Position numbers and translations under genes: made by a program. DNA of 64,000 bases, from assembly GCA_965263045.1 (NCBI GenBank), contig CBDHGK010000041.1, positions 4,650,001 to 4,714,000 of the forward strand, read 5' to 3'. The first letter of the stretch is position 1. Every line of letters begins with the position of its first letter. The notes beneath the pieces were generated by a model. The model was not told where the DNA came from. It did no database searches and saw only the letters and a program-made list of their open reading frames with translations. The stretch is from G963664115 sp965263045 (GTDB lineage Bacteria > Acidobacteriota > Terriglobia > 20CM-2-55-15). This document shows, piece by piece, positions 49,734-59,318 of the stretch.

Positions 49734-50969
49734 ATGAAGCAAATCGCATGTACCTGTCTAATGCTGTTCACATCCCTCGCGTGGGGAATCGAACGGGAAC
49801 CCCTGGAGCAGTACCAGGCCCGCAGGCAACAACTGGCGTCGGAGCTGGATGGTGCGATTGTTCTCACCTCAGCCGCCGCACAGGATCTGGTCGAATATCG
49901 GCAGGAAGACAATTTCTACTACCTCTCAGGATTTGCCGAACCCGACGCCATTCTCTTACTCGACGCCACCGGCGACGAGATCCGGGAGTTTCTCTTCATC
50001 CCTCCCCGGGATCTGGACGAAGAACGCTGGACGGGAGTTAAGTTAGGCCCCGGTATCGAAGCTGCGGCCCAGACCGGATTCGCAATAGTCGAGGAACTGG
50101 ACGAATTTGAAGATCGCCTTCACGCGATCCTTGAAGACACAAACACGGTTTACACGTTGACCGACCAGGAGGCTGGCCTCTCACGACTGCGTGAGGTCGC
50201 CCCGAGAGCGAACTTTGAAGACATCCGCCCGTCGCTGGCCACCATGCGCCAGGTCAAGGTCCCGACTGAAATCTCCCTGCTTGAAAAAGCGATCGAAATC
50301 ACCATGAACGCGCATGAGGCAGCGGCCTCGACGATCCGGCCGGGGGTCATGGAATACGAGGTGGAAGCCGTCATCGAGTACTACTTCCGGCAGGGGGGTG
50401 CCGAGCGTCCGGGGTTCCCGTCCATCGTGGGGTCGGGTCCGTTTGCCTCGATCCTCCACTACGACCGCAATGACCGCCGGATGCTTGACGGGGACATGGT
50501 CGTGGTCGACATCGGTGCCGAGTATAGTGGGTACACGGCCGATATCACGCGGACCTACCCCGTCAACGGGAGGTTCACCCCACGCCAACGCGAGATATAC
50601 CAGATAGTCCTGGATGCCCAGAAAGCTGCTCTGGAAAAGGTCCGGCCCGGCGCCCGGATCGGCGGTCGCGATGGCATTCATGCCGCGGCACGGGATCATA
50701 TCGAATCGATGGGCTATGGCGACTACTTCTTTCATGGCACCAGTCACTATATTGGCCTCGAAGTCCATGACGTCGGGGACACGCGGCGAGAGTTGGAGCC
50801 AAACATGGTCCTGACGGTGGAGCCGGGCATATATATCCCGGACGAAAATATTGGAGTACGGATCGAAGACGACGTAGTCGTGACGGAAACCGGTTACCGT
50901 ATGCTTTCGGACTTCCCACGGGAGGTCGATGAGATCGAAGCCTTAATGGCTGCCGACGATGGACGATGA
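49734..50969 (+). CDS. pepP: Secreted Xaa-Pro aminopeptidase (M24B)
   Basis: 411 residues with a signal peptide (MKQIACTCLMLFTSLAWG). N-terminal AMP_N domain (about 25-150, NFYYLSGFAEPDAILLLD), then the pita-bread catalytic domain with metal ligands in VVDIGAEYSGYTADITRTYP (two Asp), FHGTSHYIGLEVHDVGD (His), TVEPGIYIPDENIGVRIEDD (two Glu). It removes N-terminal residues ahead of proline, here probably in the periplasm, and could act with the M20 peptidase in peptide use. Eight bp after ubiA. Confidence 0.9.
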   Translation: MKQIACTCLMLFTSLAWGIEREPLEQYQARRQQLASELDGAIVLTSAAAQDLVEYRQEDNFYYLSGFAEPDAILLLDATGDEIREFLFIPPRDLDEERWTGVKLGPGIEAAAQTGFAIVEELDEFEDRLHAILEDTNTVYTLTDQEAGLSRLREVAPRANFEDIRPSLATMRQVKVPTEISLLEKAIEITMNAHEAAASTIRPGVMEYEVEAVIEYYFRQGGAERPGFPSIVGSGPFASILHYDRNDRRMLDGDMVVVDIGAEYSGYTADITRTYPVNGRFTPRQREIYQIVLDAQKAALEKVRPGARIGGRDGIHAAARDHIESMGYGDYFFHGTSHYIGLEVHDVGDTRRELEPNMVLTVEPGIYIPDENIGVRIEDDVVVTETGYRMLSDFPREVDEIEALMAADDGR

Positions 50970-51143
50970 TAGACGAAGAGTGATAGATGAAGAACGAGAG
51001 ACGAAGAGAGATGTTCGAAGAGTAATATTCAGCGTTGTTCGAGATTAACCGTCAGGAGCTTACAGTCGGCGGCCGCAATTTCTTATCCTTTGGGGTAGTT
51101 CGTAACACCTCCGCTCATTGATCATTTTCAGGAAATAATTCGT
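50970..51143. other. Intergenic region with purine-rich degenerate repeats
   Basis: The first 45 bp after pepP consist of loose repeats such as GATAGACGAAGAGT, GATAGATGAAGAAC and GAGAGACGAAGAGAG. No terminator is clear. The remainder should contain the efp promoter, but I see no strong consensus. Confidence 0.35.
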
Positions 51144-51707
51144 ATGGTTCAATCAACCCAGCTACGCAACGGGAATATTATCCGGATAGAAAACGACCTG
51201 TTCCGGGTCGTGGGATTTCAGCACCTGACGCCGGGGAAGGGACATGGCTTCATGCAAACCAAACTGAAGAACCTGCGCTCCGGCGCGATCGTCGAACGAC
51301 GCTTCCGATCTGACGATTCCGTCGAGCGGGCCGTCCTCGACAAACGGGAAATGGAGTACCTCTACAGCGAGGGGGACGCCCACTACTTCATGGACACGGA
51401 AACCTACGACCAGACCCATTTCACATCGGACGTCCTCGGCGACTCCATGCAGTATCTGGTTGCGAACGCGAAGATCGAAGTCGAGTTCTACGAGGAAGAA
51501 GCCGTAGGCATCGCGCTTCCGGCGACTGTCGATCTCAAGATTGTGGAAACCGAACCGGGCATGCGCACGGCCACGGTAAGCAATGTCCTCAAACCGGCTA
51601 CCACAGAGACTGGTCTCGTCGTCGGCGTACCACACTTCATATCTGAAGGTGAGGTGGTGCGGATCGACACGCAGGAAGGCAAGTATGTCGAACGCGTGAG
51701 AGACTAG
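51144..51707 (+). CDS. efp: Elongation factor P
   Basis: 187 residues; rescues ribosomes stalled at polyproline. KOW-like N domain with the tip loop TPGKGHGFMQTKLKNL (Lys32 is the residue usually modified), then two OB folds including VPHFISEGEVVRIDTQEG and YVERVRD at the end. Which modification system acts on Lys32 cannot be told; no epmA/epmB or earP is nearby. Its stop codon abuts the selA stop codon on the other strand with no spacer. Confidence 0.97.
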   Translation: MVQSTQLRNGNIIRIENDLFRVVGFQHLTPGKGHGFMQTKLKNLRSGAIVERRFRSDDSVERAVLDKREMEYLYSEGDAHYFMDTETYDQTHFTSDVLGDSMQYLVANAKIEVEFYEEEAVGIALPATVDLKIVETEPGMRTATVSNVLKPATTETGLVVGVPHFISEGEVVRIDTQEGKYVERVRD

Positions 51708-53090
51708 CTAAACCTTCGTCACGCTGGCGATCACTTCAAGCAGGGTATCTTCTTCATCGCGGGACACCGTACGTAAATCAAACAGAATCCGATCATCTTC
51801 GATCCGAACGACGACGGGCGGGGTGGCCTGCCGGAACCGATTTTCCAGTTCGGTGGCTGAAATTTCCTGAGATGACAGCGCCACACCCCAGGACGGGATT
51901 TCCACACCCGGTACGGAGCCTCCGCCAACGACCGACTTCAGCGGAACGGGCGTGACCGCCGGGTTGCTGGCCCGCCGCGCCAGCGCTTGAGACCGGTCCC
52001 GGAGTTCGGACTCGTCTGCGAGCAGCATGCCGGTCACCGGAATGGCGCGCAGATCTCCTCTCAGGTGCATGTGCAGGACGATCTCCAGCATCGACAAGGT
52101 CAGTTTGTCGACACGGAGGGCCCGGAACAGCGGATTCTGGCGAATTCGATCAATAATTGCCTTCCTTCCTGCAACAATCCCGGCCTGTGGGCCGCCCAGG
52201 AGCTTATCGCCGCTGAAGGAAATGAGGTCCACACCGGCGTCGATACTCCCCTTCGGAATGGGCTCGTCTGTAATTCCGGCCTTGGAAATGTCCGCCAGGC
52301 ATCCGCTTCCGATATCTTCAAAAGTCGGGATACCGGAACTGTGCCCCAAGGCCACGAATTCTTTAAGCGAAGGCCGTTCCGTAAAACCAACGACCCGGAA
52401 ATTGCTGGGATGCACTCGGAGCAGCAGCTGCGTCTCAAAACCCACCGCAGCTCCATAGTCATCGATCCGTGTCCGGTTGGTCGTTCCGATCTCGCGGAGC
52501 CGGGCGCCGCTTTTATCCATTACTTCGGGAATTCTGAAGGAGCCCCCGATCTCAACCGCCTCACCCCGGGACACCAGGACCTCGCCACCGTCGGCCAGGG
52601 AATTGAGCACCAGCAGAACCGCAGCGGCGTTGTTGTTCACAACAAGCGACGCCTCCGACCCCAGCAACTCGTTGATCAAACCGACGACGTGATCGTCCCG
52701 CTTTCCGCGGGTGCCGTCCTCAAGATTGAACTCGAGGTTGGAATAGCCCACCGATACTTCCCGCAGGTTGTCGATCGCGGCACCCGGCAGCGGTGCCCTT
52801 CCAAGATTAGTATGAAGGACGACCCCGGACGCGTTGATGACCCGCCTGAGCGACGGGCTGAGAAAGCGCTCGATCCGGTCACACAAGTCCAGGGCAATCG
52901 CACGGGTCAGCTTTTCCCGGGACACGTCAGTATCCTCCGTCCGCATCCGGTTGCGCGTTTCTACCAGCACGTCGTTCAGTAGCCTGGATGCGAAGGGTTG
53001 ATCGAGTACGGGGCCAAAATGCGATAATTCCTTCCGCTCCAGGACATCGTTAACGGGAGGAATCTGGCGCAGGGCTTTCATGACGGCCAT
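51708..53090 (-). CDS. selA: L-seryl-tRNA(Sec) selenium transferase
   Basis: 460 residues; PLP enzyme that converts Ser-tRNA(Sec) to Sec-tRNA(Sec). N-terminal helical domain (LRQIPPVNDVLERKELSHFG), GVVLHTNLGRAPLPGAAIDN, the PLP lysine in LISFSGDKLLGGPQAGIVAG, and GGGSVPGVEIPSWGVALSS. selB, selD and tRNA-Sec are not in this window and must lie elsewhere if selenocysteine is made. Faces efp tail to tail with no spacer. Confidence 0.93.
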   Translation of the reverse strand: MAVMKALRQIPPVNDVLERKELSHFGPVLDQPFASRLLNDVLVETRNRMRTEDTDVSREKLTRAIALDLCDRIERFLSPSLRRVINASGVVLHTNLGRAPLPGAAIDNLREVSVGYSNLEFNLEDGTRGKRDDHVVGLINELLGSEASLVVNNNAAAVLLVLNSLADGGEVLVSRGEAVEIGGSFRIPEVMDKSGARLREIGTTNRTRIDDYGAAVGFETQLLLRVHPSNFRVVGFTERPSLKEFVALGHSSGIPTFEDIGSGCLADISKAGITDEPIPKGSIDAGVDLISFSGDKLLGGPQAGIVAGRKAIIDRIRQNPLFRALRVDKLTLSMLEIVLHMHLRGDLRAIPVTGMLLADESELRDRSQALARRASNPAVTPVPLKSVVGGGSVPGVEIPSWGVALSSQEISATELENRFRQATPPVVVRIEDDRILFDLRTVSRDEEDTLLEVIASVTKV

Positions 53091-53166
53091 TTCAGCACAC
53101 GGGACCCTGTTTTACAATTGGGGACCGGTCCTGGTACACCGCACATAGAGAATCTCGCTGACAATC

Positions 53167-53763
53167 ATGGTGCGTTTATTAGTTCTTTGCATGTCGATCC
53201 TCCTGCCGCTGGCTGTTGCCCAGCCCGCTCGAGCCTGGCCGGAGGGCGCCTATTCTGAAATCTTCAACCAGGCGAGGGGAGTCCTGCCGCTACCCCTGAA
53301 ACAGCTTCTGGAAGACGTGGATACCGAATTCAATCCGTCCTGCGCCAGTGATCGCGTGGAGGAGGCGGCCGCCGAAGCGATCCAGGAGTTTTCCAGACCC
53401 GACGGCAGTCTCCAGCGTGCGATCGGCGCAATGAAGGATGCCGGTTGCGCCATTGCGGCGATGAACGATCCCGGAATGGACGGGCTCGTGGCATCCCAGC
53501 AACAGAATTTTGCGCTCGTCTTTTACGGATGGCACCCCTTGATAGAGGCCGGCGACCTTCCGGGGTACCTGCGTATACGTAACGAAGAAACCGAGCAGCT
53601 TCTGAACCGCTTCGGGCGGAGTTCGGATCTTCCCAACCGCTCCGAGGAGGTGGAATTGTCCCCGGAATTCGGAGTAGCGGCCATCGCCTTCTCCCACGCG
53701 GTTACCGATGTCGCCAACGTCTGGCTCTACGTATGGACCGCCGTCAACGGCGCTTTGAGATAA
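53167..53763 (+). CDS. Secreted protein of unknown function
   Basis: 198 residues with a clear signal peptide (MVRLLVLCMSILLPLAVAQP, cleavage likely after PARA). Mature part: AWPEGAYSEIFNQARGVLPL, conserved-looking cysteines at about 59 and 97, and the C-terminal SHAVTDVANVWLYVWTAVNG. The spaced His, Asp and Trp residues recall zinc-dependent phospholipase-like proteins, but I do not recognise the family and will not assign a function. It precedes purH by 32 bp. Confidence 0.72.
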   Translation: MVRLLVLCMSILLPLAVAQPARAWPEGAYSEIFNQARGVLPLPLKQLLEDVDTEFNPSCASDRVEEAAAEAIQEFSRPDGSLQRAIGAMKDAGCAIAAMNDPGMDGLVASQQQNFALVFYGWHPLIEAGDLPGYLRIRNEETEQLLNRFGRSSDLPNRSEEVELSPEFGVAAIAFSHAVTDVANVWLYVWTAVNGALR

Positions 53764-53795
53764 GCGAACGGAATCGCTAAAGACAGGAGCAAAAG

Positions 53796-55388
53796 TTGAA
53801 AAAAATCGAGCGGGCGCTCATCAGCGTTTTCGACAAAAGCGGAATCCCGGATTTCGCACGTGCACTCCGGAACATGGGAGTTGAAATCCTCTCCACCGGT
53901 GGTACCGCGCGTTTGCTGACTGAGGAAGGGATCGAGGTTCGAGAGGTCTCTGAAGTCACCGGCTTCCCTGAAGTTCTCGACGGCCGCGTGAAAACGTTGC
54001 ATCCGCGCATTCACGCAGCAATTCTGGCCGTGCGCGACAGTCCGGAACACCAGGCCCAACTCGACGCACACAACATCGGCCGGATCGATCTCATATGCGT
54101 CAACCTGTACCCCTTCGTCGAAACCACCCAGAAAGCCGGGGCGAGCTTCGAAGACATCATCGAAAACATCGACATCGGTGGACCCTCGATGCTGCGAGCC
54201 GGTTCGAAGAACTTTTCCGGCGTCGCCGTTGTCACCGACCCGGCGGACTATGGAACGATCATCAGAGAATTGGAGCAGGGGGACGGTGTGCTGTCGGCGG
54301 CCCATCTGTTTGCTCTCGCGCAAAAGAGCTTTGTACACACCGGGCAGTATGACGGCGCGATTGCCCAGTATCTATCGCAGGTGACCTGGGGAGAAACTGG
54401 ACCCACCTTGCCCGGACAAGGCCTCTTTCCTCAACGGCTGTTCCTGGATTTCGAACGGGTATCCGAACTCCGGTACGGCGAAAACCCCCATCAGAGCGCC
54501 GCTTTCTACCGTTGGGGTTCCGCGCGCGTTCATGGTCTGGCGGCTGCGCGCCAACTCCAGGGCAAGGAACTTTCCTACAACAATCTGGTGGATCTCCAGG
54601 CGGCCCAGGCCCTGATTGCTGAATTCGAAGAGCCCGCCTGCGCGATCATCAAACATACAAACCCGTGCGGCACGGCCCTGGGCAATGACCTCCAGGAGGC
54701 ATACCTGAAAGCGCTGGATGCGGATCCCGTATCGTCGTTCGGTTCCATCATCGCAGTGAATCGACCTCTGGACCGAGCCACCGCCGAGCAAATGGCAAAG
54801 CTATTCGTTGAAGCCATCGTCGCCCCCGGGATCGAAGACGAAGCTAAAAAGGTATTGGCCCAGAAGAAGAACCTCCGCGTCCTGGAACTCAACGAGCTCG
54901 GGGAGACGACCGCCCCGGCCGGCACCGCCGGGCTGGAAATTCGCCGCGTGGCCGGCGGCATTCTGGTACAAGACACCGATACATCCAACGAACTGGTAGA
55001 CCCGACCGTACGCGTGGTCACCTCACGGGAGCCGTCGGAGGCAGAATGGCGCGACTTGCGCTTCGCATGGAAAGTGGCCCGCCACGTGAAATCCAACGCG
55101 ATTGTACTGGCCTCCAACAGGCGCACCTCCGGTGTTGGCGCGGGGCAGATGAGTCGTGTCGATTCGGTCAAGATCAGCGTCGAAAAAGCCCGTCCAACTT
55201 CGCGTGGCACGGTAATGGCGTCGGATGCCTTCTTCCCGTTTCGGGATGGTCTGGACGCTGCGGCAGAGGCGGGAATCCGCGCGGTGATACAGCCCGGAGG
55301 TTCGCGCCGTGACGAGGAAGTGATTGCCGCAGCCAACGAACACGACATCGCAATGGTGTTCACCGGAACCCGCCACTTCAAACACTGA
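53796..55388 (+). CDS. purH: Bifunctional AICAR transformylase / IMP cyclohydrolase
   Basis: Catalyses the last two steps of IMP synthesis. 530 residues: cyclohydrolase MGS domain 1-150 (ISVFDKSGIPDFARALRNMG, EILSTGGTARLLTEEGIEV, VNLYPFVETTQKAG) and AICARFT domain to the end (LRYGENPHQSAAFYRWG, AIIKHTNPCGTALG, DAFFPFRDGLDAAAEAGIRA, QPGGSRRDEEVIAAANEHD). The start is TTG 53796 with GGAG about eight bases upstream; this gives the conserved MKKIERALISVFDKSG. Confidence 0.97.
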   Translation: MKKIERALISVFDKSGIPDFARALRNMGVEILSTGGTARLLTEEGIEVREVSEVTGFPEVLDGRVKTLHPRIHAAILAVRDSPEHQAQLDAHNIGRIDLICVNLYPFVETTQKAGASFEDIIENIDIGGPSMLRAGSKNFSGVAVVTDPADYGTIIRELEQGDGVLSAAHLFALAQKSFVHTGQYDGAIAQYLSQVTWGETGPTLPGQGLFPQRLFLDFERVSELRYGENPHQSAAFYRWGSARVHGLAAARQLQGKELSYNNLVDLQAAQALIAEFEEPACAIIKHTNPCGTALGNDLQEAYLKALDADPVSSFGSIIAVNRPLDRATAEQMAKLFVEAIVAPGIEDEAKKVLAQKKNLRVLELNELGETTAPAGTAGLEIRRVAGGILVQDTDTSNELVDPTVRVVTSREPSEAEWRDLRFAWKVARHVKSNAIVLASNRRTSGVGAGQMSRVDSVKISVEKARPTSRGTVMASDAFFPFRDGLDAAAEAGIRAVIQPGGSRRDEEVIAAANEHDIAMVFTGTRHFKH

Positions 55389-55393
55389 AAAAT

Positions 55394-55416
55394 GGGGTCA
55401 GAGCCCTATATCCCCA
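55394..55416. repeat. Solo arm of the GGGGTCAGAG palindrome
   Basis: GGGGTCAGAGCCCTATATCC and two further bases match the arm of the 34976-35053 palindrome except at one position. No complementary arm follows, so this copy cannot fold. It begins five bases after the purH stop. Confidence 0.7.
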
Positions 55417-55574
55417 ATTTAACAGGGCATCGGTGTCTGGTCGACGAAACGCGATGCAGGCCCCGAATGCCGTTTTCCCTGGCCCGCAGTCTAATCAATG
55501 CATGAAGAAATGGCGTTGTCGACATATAATGAGAGGATTCGAACGATGTTGACCGTCTGCCTGGATAGAGAACT

Positions 55575-57533
55575 ATGAACAGACCCCTTGCAGGCCTTCT
55601 TGCAGGCCTCCTCCTATCGGCGCTCAATGGAATCCCCGGGTATTCCCAGCCCCAGGATGGGGCGGGTTCGTCGGCCGAAGCCTACTATCACTTCGCCATC
55701 GGCCGGACCCTCGAGGCCGAGGGCGATTGGGAAGGGGCTCTGGACGAGTACGAGGCGGCGCTCGCAATCGATCCGACCAATTCAGCGGTCTATTCCGAAA
55801 TGGCGGCCAGCTACTTCCGCCACCAGCAGGTCCGGGATGCTATCGACTATGCAGAGCGGGCAATCCGTGCTGATCCCGACAACCTGGATGCCCATCAGCT
55901 ACTCAGCTCGATATATACGGGCCTTCTGAGCAATGCGACGGAAGGACGGGGCGTCGCCCCAGAGATCGTGGATCGCGCTATTGAGGAACTCGAAGAAGTG
56001 GTTCGGCTGGATCCCGATGAGAGAGATGCCTATCTCATGCTCGGACGCCTGTATCGATTCCGGGACGAACCGGAACGGGCGGCCCAGGTCTACCGAGATG
56101 TGCTCAATATTTCTCCGGGTTCTGAAGAGGGTGCAGTCTCCCTCGCCGAGCTACAGCTGGAAGCGGGCAACGTGGACGAGGCCATTGAAATACTCCGGGA
56201 GTTCTCTGAAACCCAACCCGGTTCCGGCGCAGTCCTCGCTCTGCTGGGACAGGCCTACGTCCGCGCCAGCGAGTGGGACAATGCGGCCACCGCTTACACA
56301 GGCGCACTGGCTCTGGATTCGGAGAATGCCGACGTGCTCCGGGAAGCCGGACGTGCCCTGCTGGTTGCGGGGCGCGTGGACGAAGCGGCCCAACGGTTTG
56401 AGGAACTCAGCGCACTGGAACCGGAAGACCCGATAGCCCACCTGCGGCTTGGACAAATCGAGCGTCAGCGGATGAATTTTGACGCCGCACGGGATCATCT
56501 GGAAGCAGCGGTCACACTGGTGCCGGACAGTCCGGAAATCCAGTTCGATCTGGCGCTGCTGGAACGCGACGAAGGAAATTTCGAAAGAAGCCTCGATCAG
56601 CTCCGGCAGCTGCTTGAAGATACGGAACAACCCAACAGCCGCTACACCGACGGAGAACGTGGGAACCGAAGAATCTTCATGACAAACGTCGCCCTCCTTG
56701 AAACCCGCCTTGAAGCGTATGACGATGCGGTCGCCACGTTCGATCAGATCAAGGACCTCACGTCGAACCGGGATGGCACCATCGAATCCTACATTGTCGA
56801 CACCTATCAGACGGCGGGACAGTTGGATCGGGCGCTTCAGGTCTGCAACGAATCGTTGGACACGTTTCCAGCAAACCAGCAGTTGCGTCTGCAGCGGGCA
56901 GATCTGATCGCCCGTCAGGGCCGGGTCGACGACGCCGTTGAACTCCTCGAGGCGATGGCTGCGGCCGAAGAAAACAACTTCGGCGTTTATTCGACCATGT
57001 TTTCGATTCACGAACGGACAAAGAATTATGCCGGCGCGAAAGAAGTCCTCGACCTGATGATGGAGAGGTTTGAGAACCGGGAGGAAGTCTACTTCCTGCA
57101 GGGTGCCCTCCACGAAAAACAACGGCAGTACGAAGATGCGGAAACGGCTTTCCGCATGGCGCTTGAGATAAATGCCGACAATCCTGCGGTACTCAACTAT
57201 CTCGGCTACATGCTGGCCAACAACAACGATAAGCTCGAAGAAGCTCTCGCAATGATCGAGGTCGCCGTCGCCGCAGATCCAATCAACGGCGCGTATCTGG
57301 ACAGCCTGGGCTGGGCATACTACAGGCTCGACGAATTGGAAAATGCGGAACGCTTCCTCAGGCGCGCCGTGGTTTTCTCGCCTAAGGATCCCAACCTGCA
57401 CGATCATTTGGGCGATCTGTACGTCCAGACGGGCCGCCTGAGGGAAGCGCGGGCTGCGTATGAACGATCCATCGAACTATCCGAAGAACCGGAAGAGCGG
57501 GAAGCGGTCCAGGAAAAACTCAACGGCTTGTAG
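55575..57533 (+). CDS. Secreted tetratricopeptide-repeat protein
   Basis: 652 residues. Signal peptide MNRPLAGLLAGLLLSALNGI, then about 14-15 TPR units, for example DWEGALDEYEAALAIDPTNS, NPAVLNYLGYMLANNNDKLE and PINGAYLDSLGWAYYRLDEL, near the end. The final repeats (LGYMLA.....DSLGWAYYRL) are the form seen in proteins such as BepA/YfgC-associated and PelB-like envelope TPR scaffolds. It probably organises a periplasmic or outer-membrane assembly. The sigma/anti-sigma pair downstream could be functionally linked; that is inference. Confidence 0.85.
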   Translation: MNRPLAGLLAGLLLSALNGIPGYSQPQDGAGSSAEAYYHFAIGRTLEAEGDWEGALDEYEAALAIDPTNSAVYSEMAASYFRHQQVRDAIDYAERAIRADPDNLDAHQLLSSIYTGLLSNATEGRGVAPEIVDRAIEELEEVVRLDPDERDAYLMLGRLYRFRDEPERAAQVYRDVLNISPGSEEGAVSLAELQLEAGNVDEAIEILREFSETQPGSGAVLALLGQAYVRASEWDNAATAYTGALALDSENADVLREAGRALLVAGRVDEAAQRFEELSALEPEDPIAHLRLGQIERQRMNFDAARDHLEAAVTLVPDSPEIQFDLALLERDEGNFERSLDQLRQLLEDTEQPNSRYTDGERGNRRIFMTNVALLETRLEAYDDAVATFDQIKDLTSNRDGTIESYIVDTYQTAGQLDRALQVCNESLDTFPANQQLRLQRADLIARQGRVDDAVELLEAMAAAEENNFGVYSTMFSIHERTKNYAGAKEVLDLMMERFENREEVYFLQGALHEKQRQYEDAETAFRMALEINADNPAVLNYLGYMLANNNDKLEEALAMIEVAVAADPINGAYLDSLGWAYYRLDELENAERFLRRAVVFSPKDPNLHDHLGDLYVQTGRLREARAAYERSIELSEEPEEREAVQEKLNGL

Positions 57534-57606
57534 ACCCCGAACCGATATCGATAGGCGTGGTACACGGTCACGAATCCTGTAGCCCTCCAGCAATTCCCAT
57601 TTAGCC

Positions 57607-58194
57607 GTGAACTCTTTAGCCCCTAACACTGTCCTTGAAAGTAGCGATCAGGAACGGGTTATTCCCGTGTCATCCGATAGCCCGGTCGATTTCGATCGGG
57701 CCGCTGAAGAATATCGGCCGTATCTAATGCGTATTGCAGTCGCGTCGACCCGGAACGTGTCTGACGCCGAGGACATCGTCCAGGAAGCGCTGATGCGAGC
57801 CCACCGCGGACTGAAAAATTTCCGCGGAGATTGCCCGCTCCGGATGTGGATGGCACGGATCGTTGTCCGCGTTTCGATCAACCACCGCAAGAGTTTCATG
57901 CGGATGGTCAAGCGATGGACGTTCTTCAGCGACCTCGAATGGGAAGATTCCGAGGGGGGGACACGCGCGTTTGATGCCGCCGACGGATCGACGCGAGTTG
58001 GTCGCGAGGCCCTCATCGATGTGGACCGCGGAATGAAGCGCCTGCCCGATGCATTCCGGGTACCGCTGCTGATGCTGGCAGTGAAAGGCATGACGATTCC
58101 CGAAATCGCGGAAATCCTCGAGATACCGGAAGGAACGGTGAAATCGCGGATCTTCTATGGTAGAAAACGCCTCAAGAAGGCCTTAAAGCTATGA
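57607..58194 (+). CDS. ECF sigma factor
   Basis: 195 residues, GTG start at 57607. Region 2 (YLMRIAVASTRNVSDAEDIV, QEALMRAHRGLKNF) and region 4 (DAFRVPLLMLAVKGMTIPEI, AEILEIPEGTVKSRIFYGRK). Recruits RNA polymerase to stress-type promoters when its anti-sigma factor releases it. The stop overlaps the anti-sigma start (ATGA), the usual arrangement. No autoregulated ECF promoter consensus was recognised upstream. Confidence 0.93.
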   Translation: MNSLAPNTVLESSDQERVIPVSSDSPVDFDRAAEEYRPYLMRIAVASTRNVSDAEDIVQEALMRAHRGLKNFRGDCPLRMWMARIVVRVSINHRKSFMRMVKRWTFFSDLEWEDSEGGTRAFDAADGSTRVGREALIDVDRGMKRLPDAFRVPLLMLAVKGMTIPEIAEILEIPEGTVKSRIFYGRKRLKKALKL

Positions 58195-59042
58195 GCAACG
58201 ATTGTCAGTGGGTCGAATCGAGGTTGGAGGACTACCTCTCCGATAGCGCCGGATCGGACGTCGACAGCCGCATCGCATCCCATCTGAAAGGGTGCGAATC
58301 GTGCCGAACGGAAGTGGAAGGATATGGAGAGATCGACAAGCGCTTGCGGGCCTATTTTGAGCATCAGCTGGCCCGCGCGGAAATCGGTGCTCACCTGAGC
58401 CTTCGGCCGATGCGCCTGGCGAGTGCAATTGCAGGCGTCGCAGCCATCGCCATTGCCCTCTGGCTGGGAATCGGAATCGTGAACCCAAATGGAGCACCCG
58501 CTCCCCGGGAGGCGGCATTGTCCGGCCCTGCTTTCGACGGCCCTGTCCTGAAGGCCGCCGATGAAACGGACATTCTTCGGGCCAAGCCAGCGGAACCCGC
58601 CGTGGTCCCGGATGCCGGTATCCCGACGACGGATCTCGATACCGTCGACGGGGGCTCCCTCGAAGCGGCTCGTGATTTCTACGTCACGGACACGGCCGGC
58701 TATTCGCGTACACTGGCCGATTACTCGGGATCGATTCTAGTCCTGGGTGTTTTTGAATCGAGCGGGCATGACGCTTTCGAAGAGGCGCACCTCGCCTACG
58801 GCGCGGATGCGCGCTTCAGATTTGTGGGCGTGTCTTTAAATTCGGACATACGTCGGACAAACACGGCGTTTCCCACAACGTTTCCAATGATGTCCAACGG
58901 CAATTCATTGCTGCTGGGGACCCCGGCCGGAGCCTTCACCGTCGTGGGGCCGGATGGGACCATTCAACGACGCGGAACCTTCGAAACTGATTCGCTCGTG
59001 GAGCTGCTGGGCTCCAGTCTTGAGATTCTGGAAACTCGCTAG
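58191..59042 (+). CDS. Anti-sigma factor with zinc finger and thioredoxin-like domain
   Basis: 283 residues. Cytoplasmic zinc anti-sigma domain with His31-x3-Cys35-x2-Cys38 (SHLKGCESC), one membrane helix (about 76-97), an extracytoplasmic linker, then residues 155-280 with a redoxin/TlpA-like pattern: LADYSGSILVLGVFESSGHD, RFRFVGVSLNSDIRR, TTFPMMSNG and VVGPDGTIQRRG. The domain has no cysteine at all, so it cannot be a thiol-disulfide enzyme; it may bind a ligand or partner outside the membrane. This domain combination is unusual for an anti-sigma factor. Confidence 0.82.
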   Translation: MSNDCQWVESRLEDYLSDSAGSDVDSRIASHLKGCESCRTEVEGYGEIDKRLRAYFEHQLARAEIGAHLSLRPMRLASAIAGVAAIAIALWLGIGIVNPNGAPAPREAALSGPAFDGPVLKAADETDILRAKPAEPAVVPDAGIPTTDLDTVDGGSLEAARDFYVTDTAGYSRTLADYSGSILVLGVFESSGHDAFEEAHLAYGADARFRFVGVSLNSDIRRTNTAFPTTFPMMSNGNSLLLGTPAGAFTVVGPDGTIQRRGTFETDSLVELLGSSLEILETR

Positions 59043-59156
59043 CCGCGCTTCTCACGGGGAAACACCTCCAGCCCCGGATCCATCGGCCAGTGCCCCGTTG
59101 GCCCAGGTTGAACCGCTCGTCGTCCTCTGCGGTACGTCTGGCCCGCACTGCCCTGA

Positions 59157-59206
59157 CGGCGCCCCTTTTCAACCCGGCCATCGAGTCGCCTGGCGGGCTT
59201 CAGGAC
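59157..59206. repeat. Dispersed repeat family C, copy 2
   Basis: Matches 29465-29515 around CCATCGAGTCGCCTGGCGGG. It lies in the gap between the anti-sigma gene and lysA, which has no gene. Here there is no adjoining transposase relic. Confidence 0.6.
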
Positions 59207-59318
59207 GAAATCCCGCGAAAAATGCGGTCAAGTATATGCGCACCCAGGGTCTCGATGCGAGATTGGGATTGACTGAATGCTGTTGTCGCCCCCGGGAAGG
59301 ACCCAGACCGGGTCGCGT

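Noticed and set aside
51987..52982. A 331-codon frame antisense to selA
   Set aside because: Entirely within selA, which has full-length family homology on the other strand.
56151..57407. A 418-codon frame antisense to the TPR gene
   Set aside because: Mirrors the TPR periodicity of the real gene; no independent support.
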